DNA from: Glandiceps talaboti
Lineage: Eukaryota > Hemichordata > Enteropneusta > Spengelidae
DNA: 64,000 bases
Direction: 5' to 3'
NCBI RefSeq assembly: GCF_964340395.1
Contig: NC_135562.1
Coordinates: 9,900,134-9,964,133, forward strand
How positions within the stretch are numbered: the first letter of the stretch is position 1; each line of letters begins with the position of its first letter. A model generated the notes under the pieces. The model saw only the letters and a list, made by a program, of their open reading frames with translations. It ran no database searches and was not told the DNA's origin. Position numbers and translations under genes: made by a program. Shown piece after piece: positions 1 to 11,769 of this stretch.

Positions 1-338
1 ACAAAGTAAACCATCAAAGCTTTCAAAACTGAAATCGCATCATAGTTCCAGTCGTATACTTGCATTTTGCGGCCAACATGGACAAATGCAGCTACAGCAT
101 TGTCGCAAGCCTAATAGTATTTTTCCACTGATAAAGTGGAAAACAGTTATCACGAATTCTAACATGGCGCAAGGAAGCTTGTAGTTTCACAACAATGCAG
201 TTACAGTTGTAGTGTGTTTCCATCCAAATGTATGGTACTGCAATGATGTAATTTTTTCAGGGACTGCACGTACTGATATAGCAGTACTATGTTCTTAACA
301 AGCATTTATGGATTTGAATTGGGACCATGCAGATGTCG

Positions 339-863
339 ATACAAAAAAAAACATATGTGGGGGAAAATACTCACTTATTAACAGGTAATGAGTTATGGAT
401 TTCAAATTTATAAACACCCGTACCCCTACCACTACCAGAGACTCAAGTACCAAATATAACTGTGTACACCAAATCATATTAATATCATTTTATGTTCAAT
501 AGCTAACTAATTTGATAAATCAGCCTTTCAAAGCAATAATATTTATCAAAGTATTCTTGAACATATCTACATGTAAAAAGTACATTAATCAAATCACAAA
601 GTTATAATTTTCGTATCTAATAATCAAAGTGCAGTGGTCTTTGATAATGAAAACTGGGTTAACATGCATTCTATCTACGGACCATTTGATGTTTGAAATT
701 AAAATGTTGGTTTTTTGAAAATAGAAGGTTATAACCACAATGAGTTAAGATCACCTAGTACCCAGGTGGAAATCAGCTATCGTTGTTTCCTGTCTACCCT
801 GAGTTAGAGTAAATTTTACGACTCAACTAGGAAGAAAGGGTATTTACACTGTACATGTATGAG

Positions 864-923
<60 letters not shown>

Positions 924-1137
924 GTGTCTGTGTGTCTGTCTGAGTCACCAAGTCTGTGTGCATATGTACTACTACAAGTATGTGTATGTATATAGCTATT
1001 TTAATATTTATGGCATGTGTATTTGGTACTTGAGTCTCTGGTAGTGGTAGGGGTACGGGTGTTTATAAATTTGAAATCCATAACTCATTACCTGTTAATA
1101 AGTGAGTATTTTCCACCACATATGTTTTTTTTTGTAT
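339..1137. repeat. 118-bp near-perfect inverted repeat (339-456 and 1020-1137)
   Basis: The segment 339-456 reappears in reverse complement at 1020-1137 with one mismatch that I can find (tgtggggg against tgtggtgg). The spacer of 563 bp contains a GT microsatellite. The match stops abruptly at both ends. A recent inverted duplication or the terminal repeats of a small transposon would explain it; a misassembly is also possible given the microsatellites beside it. Confidence 0.93.
865..927. repeat. (GT)n microsatellite
   Basis: About 30 GT units, decaying into variants to about 955. ORFs reading Val-Cys repeats here are artefacts. Confidence 0.97.
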
Positions 1138-1183
1138 ATACACGCCCATGTATGTGTATGTATGTATGTATGTATGTACGGTA

Positions 1184-1214
<31 letters not shown>

Positions 1215-1474
1215 ATGCATGCATGCATGCATGCATGTATGTATGTATGTGTGTGTGTGTGTGAGTGTGTGTGTGTGTATGCATGCTTGTATGTATGTAT
1301 GTATGTATGTATGTATGTATGTATGTATGTATGTATGTATGTATGTATGTATGTATGTATGTATGTATGTATGTATGTATGTACGCACATACATATATAT
1401 GCATGTACTTGTATGTACATGTATGTGCGTGGTTGTGTATATGCATGTATGTCAGTGTGTGTATGTGAGTGGGT

Positions 1475-1535
<61 letters not shown>

Positions 1536-1565
1536 AGTGGGTGGGTGTATGTGTGTGTGTGTCAT
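1138..1565. repeat. Compound microsatellite (TATG)n, (CTGT)n, (GT)n
   Basis: Runs of tatg, ctgt, tgca and gt follow each other for about 430 bp; the longest tatg run covers roughly 1290-1382. Open frames exist on both strands because of the repeat and are not genes. Such arrays are prone to slippage and Z-DNA-type structure. Confidence 0.97.
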
Positions 1566-3867
1566 TAATGTAAATAGTGTTGATATCTTTTGACTGCTAT
1601 GTGTTCTATATTAGTTTCAATAGGTCATATCCAACTACATGTACATATAAAATCAGGAAACTAAAAGTCCACATGGTGAATGATAAAGTCAGTGAAAATA
1701 GCACAGTTGGCGACAGACTAATTTTATTGATAAGATCTATAAAAACTGGAGACCGTGCTGTGTAAACAATCAGAGGGCTGCCTATCTCATCAAATCCTAT
1801 TTCAACATCTGCCACAACAGATTACATGTAATATACATACAGACTGACAGCATCATTTAAAGGCAAGCAATGCTTGTGAAATCTTTTAAAACTTCTAGTT
1901 TTACACAATATTCTCAAATTTGTTGATTTAACTAGTTCTTTTCAATTTAGATCTTTTTTTCAAGTAAAGTCCTTTTATTAATTAAAAGACCAAAAATTAG
2001 TTTTCTTTGAGGTCAAAGGTCATGGCAGGACAATATGAGAAGCCATGTTGGGGTTTAGTTATAAAGTGGGTTTTCACTCAATTAATGTCAATTAATTTCA
2101 TTAAGTGACTTCTATAACTTTCATAATGCCACAAAATGTCTTTTAACAGTTTCCACTAAAAAGATGCAACTCTGAAAACAACAAATTCTAAAACTACAGG
2201 AAAATTGAACATATTTTAAGAAAAAGTTAAATTTCAATATGCTGAATTTTAGAAATTTCTTTGAATTTACTGAAAATTAAGAATAAGTTAAGAATTGAAG
2301 CTGACTGAGAAACAATCTAATCAAAGTGTTTACGGAGACAATTTATTTTGTGACTGAAGACCTCAACATCAATGGAAAGATTCTAGAACAGGATACATTA
2401 CTATATCGGTATAAAAATAAACCATGGTTCAATTTCTGCTGACAGTAAATTCTGTCTCACATTATTTACAGTTCACTGGTTTCAAACTCTGACCTTATCA
2501 TTCACAACATCATCTTCCGGAGAATTTGAAATACAAGTTATCAAACATCAAATTATTATTCATAAAAACACTGACCATGTCAAAGTAAGAATATTCCATT
2601 CATGTTTTTAGAAAGTTGGAGTGAAAGATCAAAATGGAGACTATTTTTAATCACCAGAGATGTGATCAGTACTGCCTTGTTGACTTTATTGTACGTCAAC
2701 AAGAATACACCCAGTGGGGAAGGCGATATAAATAAAACGACATCTAACGGAAACATCTTAAAAGCATTCTTTAGTATACATCTAGACTTCTTTCTACACC
2801 TGTCTTTCCATGCTAGAAAAAGTGACCTGACTCATGGTTTTGATATGCTAACAGGAGGAAACATCTGCTTTTGATGCCAACAAATAAACCAGTCAGTATC
2901 AATTTCTGACAGAAAATGGCAGACTACTTTATCTACAATAGTAAACCAAATTTATCATAAAAATCATCAATTTTATGACATCTTTGTCATAATTTTGATC
3001 TATATTCATAAATTATGATGACTCATGTAGTATGAGTACAAAAGAAATTCACTATCATGAAAAAATTTCACTAAAAACAAATTTTATACCATTAGTTTTT
3101 CCTAATTTCACATTGTAGGTTCATACATAATGACCTCAAATTCAAATACAAATTTACTGCACTCCTTGAGGATAAATCTATTGCTATTATTTCAAGTATG
3201 AAATAGCTTTTGTAATATTTACTTTCACATATTACATTAGTAAATGCAACCGACTGAAAAGATGACAATATTAACTTAACTTTCCCATTACTATTAATAA
3301 GACCCTCTCAATTTTTCACTCAATTCTAGAATCATACATTTCCTGAAGCATTTTCAGTAATCCAAACAAAATTACACAGTATATGTATTCTTTAAGTAGC
3401 ACTGAGTCACCGAGTCTGATTTTCCTGTCTCCTGATTTTCCTAGTCTGCAGAATATTTTAATTCATTCATTTTTTTTTTAAATATCATATTTCTGAAATA
3501 TATGACATTTTGTCAAATATTTCTAAAAGAATAATGTAATGATAAACACAAAATTTCAACTTGGTATATGAATGTTTGCATTGTGTACTGTATCAAAGCA
3601 GGGTCGTTGACCCCAGACAGTATTAATAACGAAACACGTGGAGAGTGATTTCAAAACTAAAAGAAATTTGATCTTTACATTACAGTAGCTTTCACTACTG
3701 GAAACTGTCTATAATTTTTGTCACAGAAAAAATCAACCAATTTTTGGTCAAAATATGATTGAAAGCCTTTCAAAATTCTGTTTTATTTGCCGACAAGTCA
3801 TTCTCATCAGGAAATCATGACAAAAAAATTCTTGAAGTATCCTTACCTCCGCTAAATTTTAGGAACA

Positions 3868-4250
3868 CTTTTGTTTACATACCCAAAAAATACTTTCAAA
3901 ATAAAATTCATTAAAAAAAATTGTCTAAAAATAGTAAAATGTATGATTTCTATTAAAAATGAAAAGAATATTTTATAGTATATGTATGTGTATGAAACAT
4001 TTGTTTATATTCTCAAATAAATTTTTCAAAATAAAATTCATCAAAAATATTTCAAAATAAAATTCATCAAAATCTTTTGTCTAAAAAATATGAGTTCTAG
4101 TAAAAAATGAAATGAATATCTTACTGTATGTGTATAAAAAATTTGTTTACATTCTCAAATAATATTTCCAAAAAAAAATTCATCAAAATATTTTGTCTAA
4201 AAAAATGCATGAACATCTTACTGTATGTATGCTATGAAACACTTGTGCTT
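3868..4250. repeat. AT-rich imperfect tandem repeat, unit about 120 bp
   Basis: About three degenerate copies share the phrases caaaataaaattcatc, ttttgtctaaaaa and atcttactgtatgt. An internal partial copy (tttcaaaataaaattcatc twice at 4027-4068) shows local slippage. No coding content. Confidence 0.8.
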
Positions 4251-4469
4251 TCAATGACCTTTATGTAAACTTACACATGTCAAAATGTTTGACAGGGATG
4301 ATGACAAAATGGTCAACATGTGAAATATTAGAATTGTCTTGAGCGGTTGCCAAATGATTGTTTAAGTTAAGACAGATTGGTGAGCAGACTCTGGATGGCT
4401 CATGAAACTCTAAGTAGCTTTATATGTAGAATATGCATCATTTAGTAAAACTAATAATCGTAGATTATG

Positions 4470-4615
4470 AAATATTCAAAGTCCTATAAATATTGGACAG
4501 TAAAATGGAATGATAAATTTGAAATGAATGCAACGTTTCGACCCATCTACTATGGATTTTGATAAAACGACGATTTAATTATTCAGTATTAATGTCTTTC
4601 TCCGAAACTGGTTGA
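4470..4615 (+). repeat. Dispersed element with caacgtttcgacc motif, copy A
   Basis: This segment (aatgcaacgtttcgaccc, then tctacta, then atttaattattcag and aatgtctttc) recurs at 33395-33535 and in opposite orientation at 24195-24335, with matching order of blocks. The reverse complement contains gtcgaaacgttgc; gaaacgt words of this kind are common near the ends of Penelope-like retroelements. The class is uncertain. Confidence 0.6.
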
Positions 4616-5789
4616 AGAACATGTCCTGTAAATATTTTGATAGAGAACACATTCACGGATTTTACATTCATAGTGAAACCGAAAATATAGTCAAAATTTC
4701 TGGGTTTTCCGGTTTTGGTTTGTTTTTTCTGGTTTCTTTGGGATTTTTTTTTGTAAACTATTTTTTACTTTCATTCGATATTTTTATTCATAATTCTACC
4801 CGACGTTACTTTTTCTGTGCAGTTGTCAATATCTGTGGCTATTTGTATTTTTTGTTACGATTAACTGACAAGACCATGGGGACAGTGACAAAGTTTTGAT
4901 AATTCTCTGCTCATGTTACCAGAAAGAACAACAACATTGACAATTTATCTTTGTTACTGTTGGTATTTTTCACATTCTCATCATTTTTGCCACGATTCAC
5001 TAGTACCTGAGAAAGGGAAACTTTAGGTTCAATTTCTCATTCATGTTACAAATGTGGAGCACATGCAAACAATTCTGACAACTAAATTATTACAGCAAAA
5101 TTACGACTGGCAAACACAACTTACTCATCGGTAGATATCAAAGAAAAAATATATTACAAAATTACTTTTGCATTTATTTTTTTGGCTTAAAAGAATTAAT
5201 TTTAAACAAGAAGTTGAAAATCTGCAGGAAAATTTGAAAACATTTTTGTCTGCAGTAAAAGTGTTCAGCAGGGAAGTGGATGACCTCTGCGTAATCTGTG
5301 ACCTAGTCAACTTACTTTCTGTCACAGGCACAGTGTGAGACTAAACAGTTAGGGATGAAATTTATATATACAAACAACTACTACAATTAGACACTATTTT
5401 ACCAGATACATTCAATCACGCAATTTAAGAAATCTGTCAAGTTTCTGCTTCAAAATCAGACATATAGATCTATCAGTTGTTTGACTAGGTTTTAGAACCC
5501 CAAGTTAAAGCACAAAGAAAATCTGATTTAAAATATAAATATTATCTTGTTTTCTAAAAATCAGCATAAAACGACGAAAAAAAAAGATCTTACAACTGAT
5601 ATTATTTTAATATGCACCAAAAAATATTACGATTAAAATTTGTCATTTTAAGCTCAAAGAAGTGATATACATGTACAAATAGTATACAATGCGTCTGCTC
5701 TGAGAGTCGACATACAAATTATGATAACCTTGAGACTGGAAACAGAATACAATGCTATTGTGAAATTTAAATGAAAGACAAAGACCCAC

Positions 5790-5960
5790 ATTCTCAGAGC
5801 TTTCCTGCTCGGCAAGGATGGGCTGTCGCTGACTTCCATGTGAGAGACGACTGGCACGGCTGGCAGACCGACTGAGAGGTCGGCTATAGATCCCCGACAC
5901 AGAAGCATGGAAAGTGTCTTCTGATTGTGGTCGCATGCACCCACACAACTTGGCACCCAT
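5790..5960 (-). CDS. MACF1/DST: Probable alternative first exon of spectraplakin, lipidated N-terminus
   Basis: Reading from an ATG at 5960 this gives a 57-residue segment starting MGAKLCGCMRPQSEDTF, then a basic Ser/Arg-rich part (SRPLSRSASRASRLSHGSQR) and ending LAEQESSEN before a gtgggt donor in phase 0. What supports a first exon: the same frame has a TAG just upstream (6012-6014), the ATG context is gacATGg, and the phase-0 donor is what is needed to join an exon beginning CH2. The start fits the N-myristoylation pattern (Gly2, small residue at 3, Cys at 6), and Cys6 and Cys8 could be palmitoylated. Established for vertebrate dystonin and MACF1, from memory: an isoform with a myristoylation-type start that lacks CH1, whose first exon must lie between the CH1 and CH2 exons, as here. 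Inference: this is the equivalent. The Ser/Arg tail is probably disordered and phosphorylatable. Alternatives: a cassette exon 5790-6011 (222 nt, also phase 0-0, acceptor ggactag), or a chance ORF; another frame is open for 212 codons here but looks non-coding. Confidence 0.5.
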
Positions 5961-6011
5961 GTCGACCAAATTACGCAGAGTTTCCACAAAATCGGCAAGA
6001 AATGGTAGGAC

Positions 6012-6130
6012 CTAGTCCAATCATGGGAAATGTACGACGTGAGAGAAATCAACATGCTAGGGACTGAACACACAACAAATTGATCCTGGTAAAAGTCTGA
6101 TGATGGCAGCCATCTTGGAGACTGGAGTGT
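6012..6130 (-). promoter_or_regulatory. Possible promoter/5'UTR of the alternative first exon, with YY1-like site and uORF
   Basis: Just upstream of the candidate first exon, the minus strand reads ccaagatggctgcc (6118-6105), close to the YY1 site that often lies at animal transcription starts. The ATG in this word opens an 18-codon upstream ORF (6113-6057) that ends before the main ATG. A short uORF plus an in-frame stop is typical of a 5' leader. No TATA box is obvious. The assignment depends on the exon at 5790-5960 being real. Confidence 0.3.
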
Positions 6131-7203
6131 GTTTGCATCCACGAGATATCTGACATACTTATCTGTGTACATGTATATTATGAACATTGGGGACCTCATT
6201 TTAAATGTCACACATAGCGGTGAGAAAACCCAACCTGAGAGGCCCAGTGTACACTTTAATATGGAGGAACAGTTTATATTTTCATCAATCAATCATCTTA
6301 ATGGCCAATTGGATATTACTTTTCAACGCAATCAGAACATTTATAATAAGAAGACAACTAAGGAAATGAGCACGACGGAAAACAACAAAGTTATGATTCA
6401 TAACCCAAAAAAAACTAAACAAAGGAAAGTTCTTTATACTTTCATATTCATCAAGAAATTATAATATTATATTACTTAACTATTTCATAACTTTCGCTCG
6501 TATTAAAAACACTGTATAATCATTTTTGAAACCAACTTTTAATGGAGTGTGGAAAATTGCTACAAAGTAACAGGAAACGTATTTTCATAGTACAAAGGAA
6601 ACAGATGAATGAACTCTGCACTCGACTCGATCAAATATTGCAATATAAAAAAAGGCAGTCGTTTGATGTTCCCTAACAACCGTATCAACTCTTGTGATAT
6701 TTGATATGGATAATATTATGCATTTATATCTTTTCAATATTTATGTATATTTAAATATATTTATAATATTAATAAAACAGCATATTCCTTTGTTTTAAAT
6801 CAAATTTAATAGTATAGGCAACTACTAACTAGTGACAGAAAAATCTCACAAAAAACAAAAAGTACATTTTTTCAATTTTCTAGGATGGTCGTCCATAAAA
6901 CTTATGATTGTTGTTATTTTCACTTTGACAATATAATTCTGACAAATCTACTGACAAAATATTTTTTAGGTTATCATTTTTTAGATATCAGTGTTTGTTC
7001 CACAGAACAGATGTATACAGAGATGTAGATAAGGGTTTGTATTCCACACACACACAAAAAAAACTGGCTACCCTGCAGTTTTCTGTCGACTACTGTTTCA
7101 GGAATTTGTGTAACAGTTTTAAAATTCTTTGTTTCATGAAACCACTATACATGTACGTCCATTGTTGAACATATTCATGGGTCTCGCAAATAGGTATTAC
7201 CAC
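6131..7203. other. AT-rich intron, no feature seen
   Basis: Between the candidate promoter and the first MITE the sequence is AT-rich and single-copy as far as I can see. ORFs here are short and lack splice-site support. An aca-rich run at 7040-7060 is a minor microsatellite. Confidence 0.5.
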
Positions 7204-7380
7204 CAGTGTGCCCTCTATTAGCTAATTTGACGTGCCACTGACGCACACAATTTCTAGTGACGCACCAAAATTTGGTGTTCCCCTATCTCTTACTGTGTGG
7301 TAACTCACAAGAAATGCCAGTTTTTCTCATTTTGACTCACAACAAACAACAAAATTTGGCTATCATTGGAAGGCACACTG
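7204..7380. mobile_element. hAT-like MITE, copy 1 (177 bp)
   Basis: It begins cagtgtgccctcta and ends ggcacactg, terminal inverted repeats matching the copy at 42070-42246, which has the same 177-bp length. Internal blocks such as gtgccactgacgcacacaat, aaaatttggtgttc and acaagaaatgcc are shared. No clear target-site duplication is left at this copy. No transposase is encoded. Confidence 0.85.
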
Positions 7381-7734
7381 AAATTTACTGCCTACTTTTC
7401 CTCTTTAACCTGCTACTTTTAAAATAGCTACATTGCAAACATTATGATATTAATCTAATATCTACCCATTCATATACAGGTTCTTTCATATACACGATGC
7501 TAGAGTTGAAAATAAGTACAATACAATTACATCAACACAAAGGAAGGTATTGAAAAGCGTTATATGATTAAGTTGTATTATGTTAACCAAGCTAGGTGGT
7601 TTTTCTTTAGAATTATAATCAGGTAGCTAGGTAGACCTCTCACCTTTCTGGTTGACTAACTCACACGCATCTCTGTTGTGACCTTGCTTAACCCACTTTA
7701 ATATTCAGGTCAAATGACATCATAAACATACACC

Positions 7735-8265
7735 ACGTTTTTTTGTTTTTTGTAAGAATTCATACAAGTGTATTCTTTATTGTCAACTTACAATCTGACT
7801 AAAATCATTCTAGTAAGTAATTTTATCAAATTACATCATCAGTACACACCATGTTTTTGTGTGAGAATTAATTCATACAAGTGTATTTGTCAACTTACAA
7901 TCTGACTAAAATCATTTCAATAAGTAATTTTATCAAATTACATCATCAATACACGCCATGTTTTGTCTGAATTTGTACAAGTGTACATCACAGTGTATTC
8001 CTAAATGTCAACTTACAATCTGACTAAAATCACTTACATAAATAATTTGTCAAACGACGTCATACCACACACAAATTTTCATTTATCACACACTATGTTT
8101 TATCAGATTTCATAAATGTATATTCCTCAATGTCAACTTTAAAATCATAACAAAATCACTTTAGTAAGTAATTTGCCAAACGACATCACAACATATTTAT
8201 GGTTTGTCAGAATTCATACGTATTCCTAAATATCAGCTAACAATATCTACATTTGCTATCAGATT
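7735..8265. repeat. Tandem repeat, unit about 110-125 bp
   Basis: Four to five diverged copies share gtcaacttacaatctgac, taaaatcatt, agtaattttatcaaa and a block around acaccatgttttgt. Divergence rises toward the 8.2-kb end. Non-coding. Confidence 0.85.
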
Positions 8266-8770
8266 TCCTTTCATCTGTTCCTTCCATTATGATACAACAA
8301 ACTAAATATTAAGCCTTGTTTACTGAAATTCATTTCTAAGAAAATAAATTTAAGGATTATTCACTGATCAAGACAGTATTAATAACTTCATTATGATTAT
8401 AATTGTATATATAATATAGAATTATGAATATATTTATGGAAATAAAAAAATTCAAAATTACAACTTGATTTAATCTTCTATCACTGAATCCTTCAAACCC
8501 CTTTACCTGAATGTGTTGGGGTTTTTTTATAATTAGTTAAAAACTCAAATGCATCTGTGTTTACCTTTTCTATAAATCACATTGCAAAGCTATACTACAA
8601 ACCTGGGTTTTTAAAAAACCCATAGAAAAACAAATATTGCCACAAATGCCTGTTTCCCCTCAAATTTAATTTCACCAAATTAATTTAGGAGAGGTTTTGA
8701 ACACAAAATTTTATCTCGTACCTGCAAGCTAATGATCAAGTCACTCGTGTCTCATGGCTTTGCCACCTGG

Positions 8771-8811
8771 AGGGGGAGGGGAAGGGGAGGGGAGGGGAGG
8801 GGGAGGGGGTG
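8771..8811 (+). repeat. G-rich tract with G-quadruplex potential
   Basis: At least five runs of four or more G separated by single A or AA (ggagggggaggggaagggg and onward). This satisfies the usual G-quadruplex pattern on the plus strand, the non-template side for the minus-strand gene being C-rich. Confidence 0.75.
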
Positions 8812-9634
8812 ATATAGTTTGTGCACTTTACAGAAAGACAATGTCACAAAGTCTGGCAGTAAAGCAAGACTATTCATCAACAGGTTATGAATGATGCAAC
8901 GCTATTCCCCGTTATGGCTAGACACACTGCTGCTTACTTACTTAATTACCTGACTCTGTTTACTCAACGTGTTGTACCTAGGCTATAGTCAAACAGTTTG
9001 TACAGTTCTGTAGCATAATTGTAACACCTATCATCAACATGTAGACAATACACCATTGACTGTATTTGTACAGACAACATTACAAGCATGATGTCAACAA
9101 AACACTTATGGTTCACTAATCCTCCACCACTCAGGTGTCCATTCATTCACTCACTCACTCATCCCAATACAAATGCTCATTACCATCAATTACATGGCTA
9201 GATAATTAAGACTAATTAGAAGAATTGTAACCTCAGTAAGTCACAGTTCCTAGACACAACACAGGAGGGCTATACAAGTTAATCACCTGCTGTTGGTGCT
9301 AAAGACAAATCACACAACAATGAATGTATACACACCATTCCTGTTTACCCCTGATACAGTTTGTATTAATTTGGTTTCTTAGCATTGTTTTAAAGTGAGG
9401 TAGGTGCCCCTACCCCTCTCCTGCCCCTCCCCCTCCCTCCCCACTACATGTATATAGCTATAGGTGTAGTCTAATGAAAATGAGGGATTGACAAAGTCAA
9501 ACTCAGAATCAATATTTCAACATGTCAGCCCATACATTATTTCATGAGGTAGGAGGTGCAGCTTCCTATGTATAGAGAAAATATTATGATTCCTCTAAGT
9601 TTATGGCCAACAGTGTAGTCTTTGTATGCAGTAT

Positions 9635-9934
9635 ATCCTCTATTAAATAAAGCCAATTTGACGTGCCACTGACAGACAATTTCTAGTGACACACCAAAAT
9701 TTGGTGTTCTCCTATCTCTTACTATGTGGTGACCAGTGTGCCCTCTAAACCAATTTGACATGCCACTGACACACACAATTTCTAGTGATGCATCAAAATT
9801 TGTTGTTCTCCTATCTCTTAACTCACAAGAAATGCCAGTTTTTATCATTTTGACTCAAAATTTGGCTATCACTAGAGGGCACACTGCTTGTACATGTATG
9901 TATGTATGTATGTATGTATGTATGTATGTATGTA

Positions 9935-9967
<33 letters not shown>

Positions 9968-10095
9968 ATGTATGTATGTATGTGTATACTATAATACATA
10001 TCACATCTTGGGTAACCCCCAAATTTGACATGCTATTGACACGCAGCAATTTCTTGAGACTCACTAAAGTTTGGTGTTCGTCTGACCACAACATT
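9635..10095. mobile_element. Cluster of hAT-like MITE copies with embedded microsatellite
   Basis: A 5'-part copy runs 9635-9733, a complete shorter copy with both ends lies at 9734-9886 (153 bp), and a diverged piece is at 10016-10090 (aaatttgacatgctattgac). A (TATG)n/(GT)n microsatellite at 9895-9982 separates the last two. The first copy stops exactly where the second begins, so they abut head to tail. The missing 3' part of the first is not found after the second. Confidence 0.8.
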
Positions 10096-10257
10096 TTTGA
10101 AACGACAAGTGTGTAAAATATGCAGTTTACTTTTCTGGTATCTATTTTGAATTGTGTACCTATTTGTCAACACAATGACATCACCTGCAGTGAACAAGTA
10201 CAAAAAACACCACTTGAGACAGTGGTTACACATTGAAATGCTGATAATGCGTACACC

Positions 10258-10375
10258 AATTCTTGACCAGAGGTTTGAATAGCTTCAATCTATCCCTGGG
10301 CTGACTTGAATAGAATCAATCTACCCCTGGGTTGACTTGAATAGCCTCAATCTACCCCTGGGCTGGATGATATAC
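10258..10375. repeat. Short tandem repeat, unit about 31 bp
   Basis: About three and a half copies of a unit containing caatctacccctgggctgac and ttgaatag. The segment that follows (10430-10620) is a looser series of acaaaact words. No gene. Confidence 0.85.
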
Positions 10376-10954
10376 ATGTACAGGATGATGTCATAATAAA
10401 AGTTACCTTGGTTTGATAAACAGTCAGAACAATCAAACTCTCTTCCCTTGAACAAAACACAACAAAATCTCCTCCTATAAACAAACTAGAACAAAACTCT
10501 TGTCTGGTGAACAAAATACTACCAAACTCTTCATCTGAACAAAACCACAACAAAACTCTCCTTACTTGAAAAGACCAAAACAAACCAAACCACAACAAAA
10601 CTCTCCCCTCACCTGAAGATACCAACACAAACAATCATTTCCCCATAGGTCTCAATAGATGTAAATGTATGCATCACCCTACAGGTTACCTACATTACAA
10701 AGGAAAGTCAATCAAAAGAGTCTGGGTGACTAGAATCTAAAGACCTACTTAAAAATTGTGTTTCAGGACATTTTCCAGTGTTGCCCCCAAACAAAGTAAT
10801 GAGTGTGCTCTCTCTGAACATGGTAACAAGGGTTCCAAGCCCTCATGGGTACAGGGGTGTTGAGCGCTCTTGTAATTTTTGTGTTGCCCTCAACAAGGTA
10901 ACAAAACAATGCTGAGTTCATACTCTGTAGTTACACCTACAAGAGTTTTTGTGG

Positions 10955-11440
10955 CTAAAAATATTTCATAATGCTAATAGTATAATTTCACCAAATGCAC
11001 ACTAAAAAGTGAAAAAGAAAAAAATTCAAAATTTGACCACCCAAACTATAGCAAAGATAGTGAAAGACTTCAAATAGTATCACTACTGTGGGTACTAGCA
11101 TTATTATGTCAAATTTCATAATTTCTCACAAATATGAAGAAGAAAAAAAGAAAACGTCACATTTCAACCATCAAAACTATACCGGAGACAGTGAGAAACT
11201 TCCAAAATCAAGACCACTAGTATTGATATGACAAATGAATTCAAAAGTGTGGAGGGAAATGAAAAAAAATATCACATTTTCACCACCCAAACTACATCAG
11301 AAGCAGTGAGAAACTTCAAAAATAAGACTACTAGTATTAATACGACAAATGAACTAAAAAAAGTGGGGAAAAAAGAAAAAATTGGCATTTTGACCACCCA
11401 ATGCATATGCTAGAGATAGTGAGAAACTTCAAAAGTACAT
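10955..11440. repeat. Tandem repeat, unit about 115 bp
   Basis: Four diverged copies share accacccaaacta, agtgagaaacttc, actactagtatt and gacaaatgaa. It ends roughly 100 bp before a possible plus-strand exon. Confidence 0.85.
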
Positions 11441-11537
11441 GTATGGAACCCAACCTTGGTGATGCCTAATTTGGAAACTGTGACATCATCAGAAAGGGGA
11501 AACTGATCTCCAAGCAAATACTTGTCAGATAACAACA

Positions 11538-11769
11538 ATGTCCGTTCTACTTATCCAGGGTGGGATATTTTACAACCAAGAAGAACCCCGGGACTATCGT
11601 AAGGACATCGACGTGTTATTTGTGCCAAGTGGGATAACTTTCATAGCAAGATTTTATCGAGCTCTGAGATGTGCGACGATTTTGACCGAGTTTGTGGAAA
11701 AGTTCCAGTGTGCTAGATTAACCCATTGCAAAGGAAGTTCTAGAATGAAGGAAAGCCTGGAGAGAGACG
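11538..11769 (+). CDS. Candidate exon of an unrecognised gene on the opposite strand
   Basis: An ATG at 11538 opens a frame of 77 codons (MSVLLIQGGIFYNQEEPRDY, later VLFVPSGITFIARFYRAL, then EKFQCARLTHCK) that meets a consensus donor, gacg|gtaagt, at 11769/11770 in phase 1. The reading frame continues past the donor for a further 15 codons. The stretch is less AT-rich than its surroundings. An internal acceptor (ctacttatccag, 11558) is an alternative start of the exon. I recognise no domain or family. It lies inside the spectraplakin intron in the opposite orientation, so it would be a nested gene or a non-coding transcript. Partner exons were not identified. A chance ORF is quite possible. 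Confidence 0.3.

Larger units (their letters stand above)
1..5789 (-). other. Intron sequence downstream of the alternative first exon
   Basis: This AT-rich stretch would be the intron between the candidate first exon and the CH2 exons of the spectraplakin, which must lie beyond base 1. I looked for the conserved CH2 start (AKEKLLLW) on the minus strand and did not find it. It contains the inverted repeat and microsatellites in the first 1.6 kb, an imperfect AT-rich array near 4 kb and one copy of a small dispersed element near 4.5 kb. Between 1.6 and 3.8 kb I see nothing beyond AT-rich single-copy sequence. Confidence 0.6.

Noticed and set aside
1017-1568. 183-codon Val/Cys/Tyr ORF and its antisense His/Thr ORFs
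   Set aside because: Products of the GT and TATG microsatellites.
5654-6292. 212-codon open frame on the minus strand overlapping the proposed first exon
   Set aside because: The translation is rich in Trp, Cys and hydrophobic runs without domain character. The competing frame has the start context, donor phase and family logic. Kept only as an alternative.
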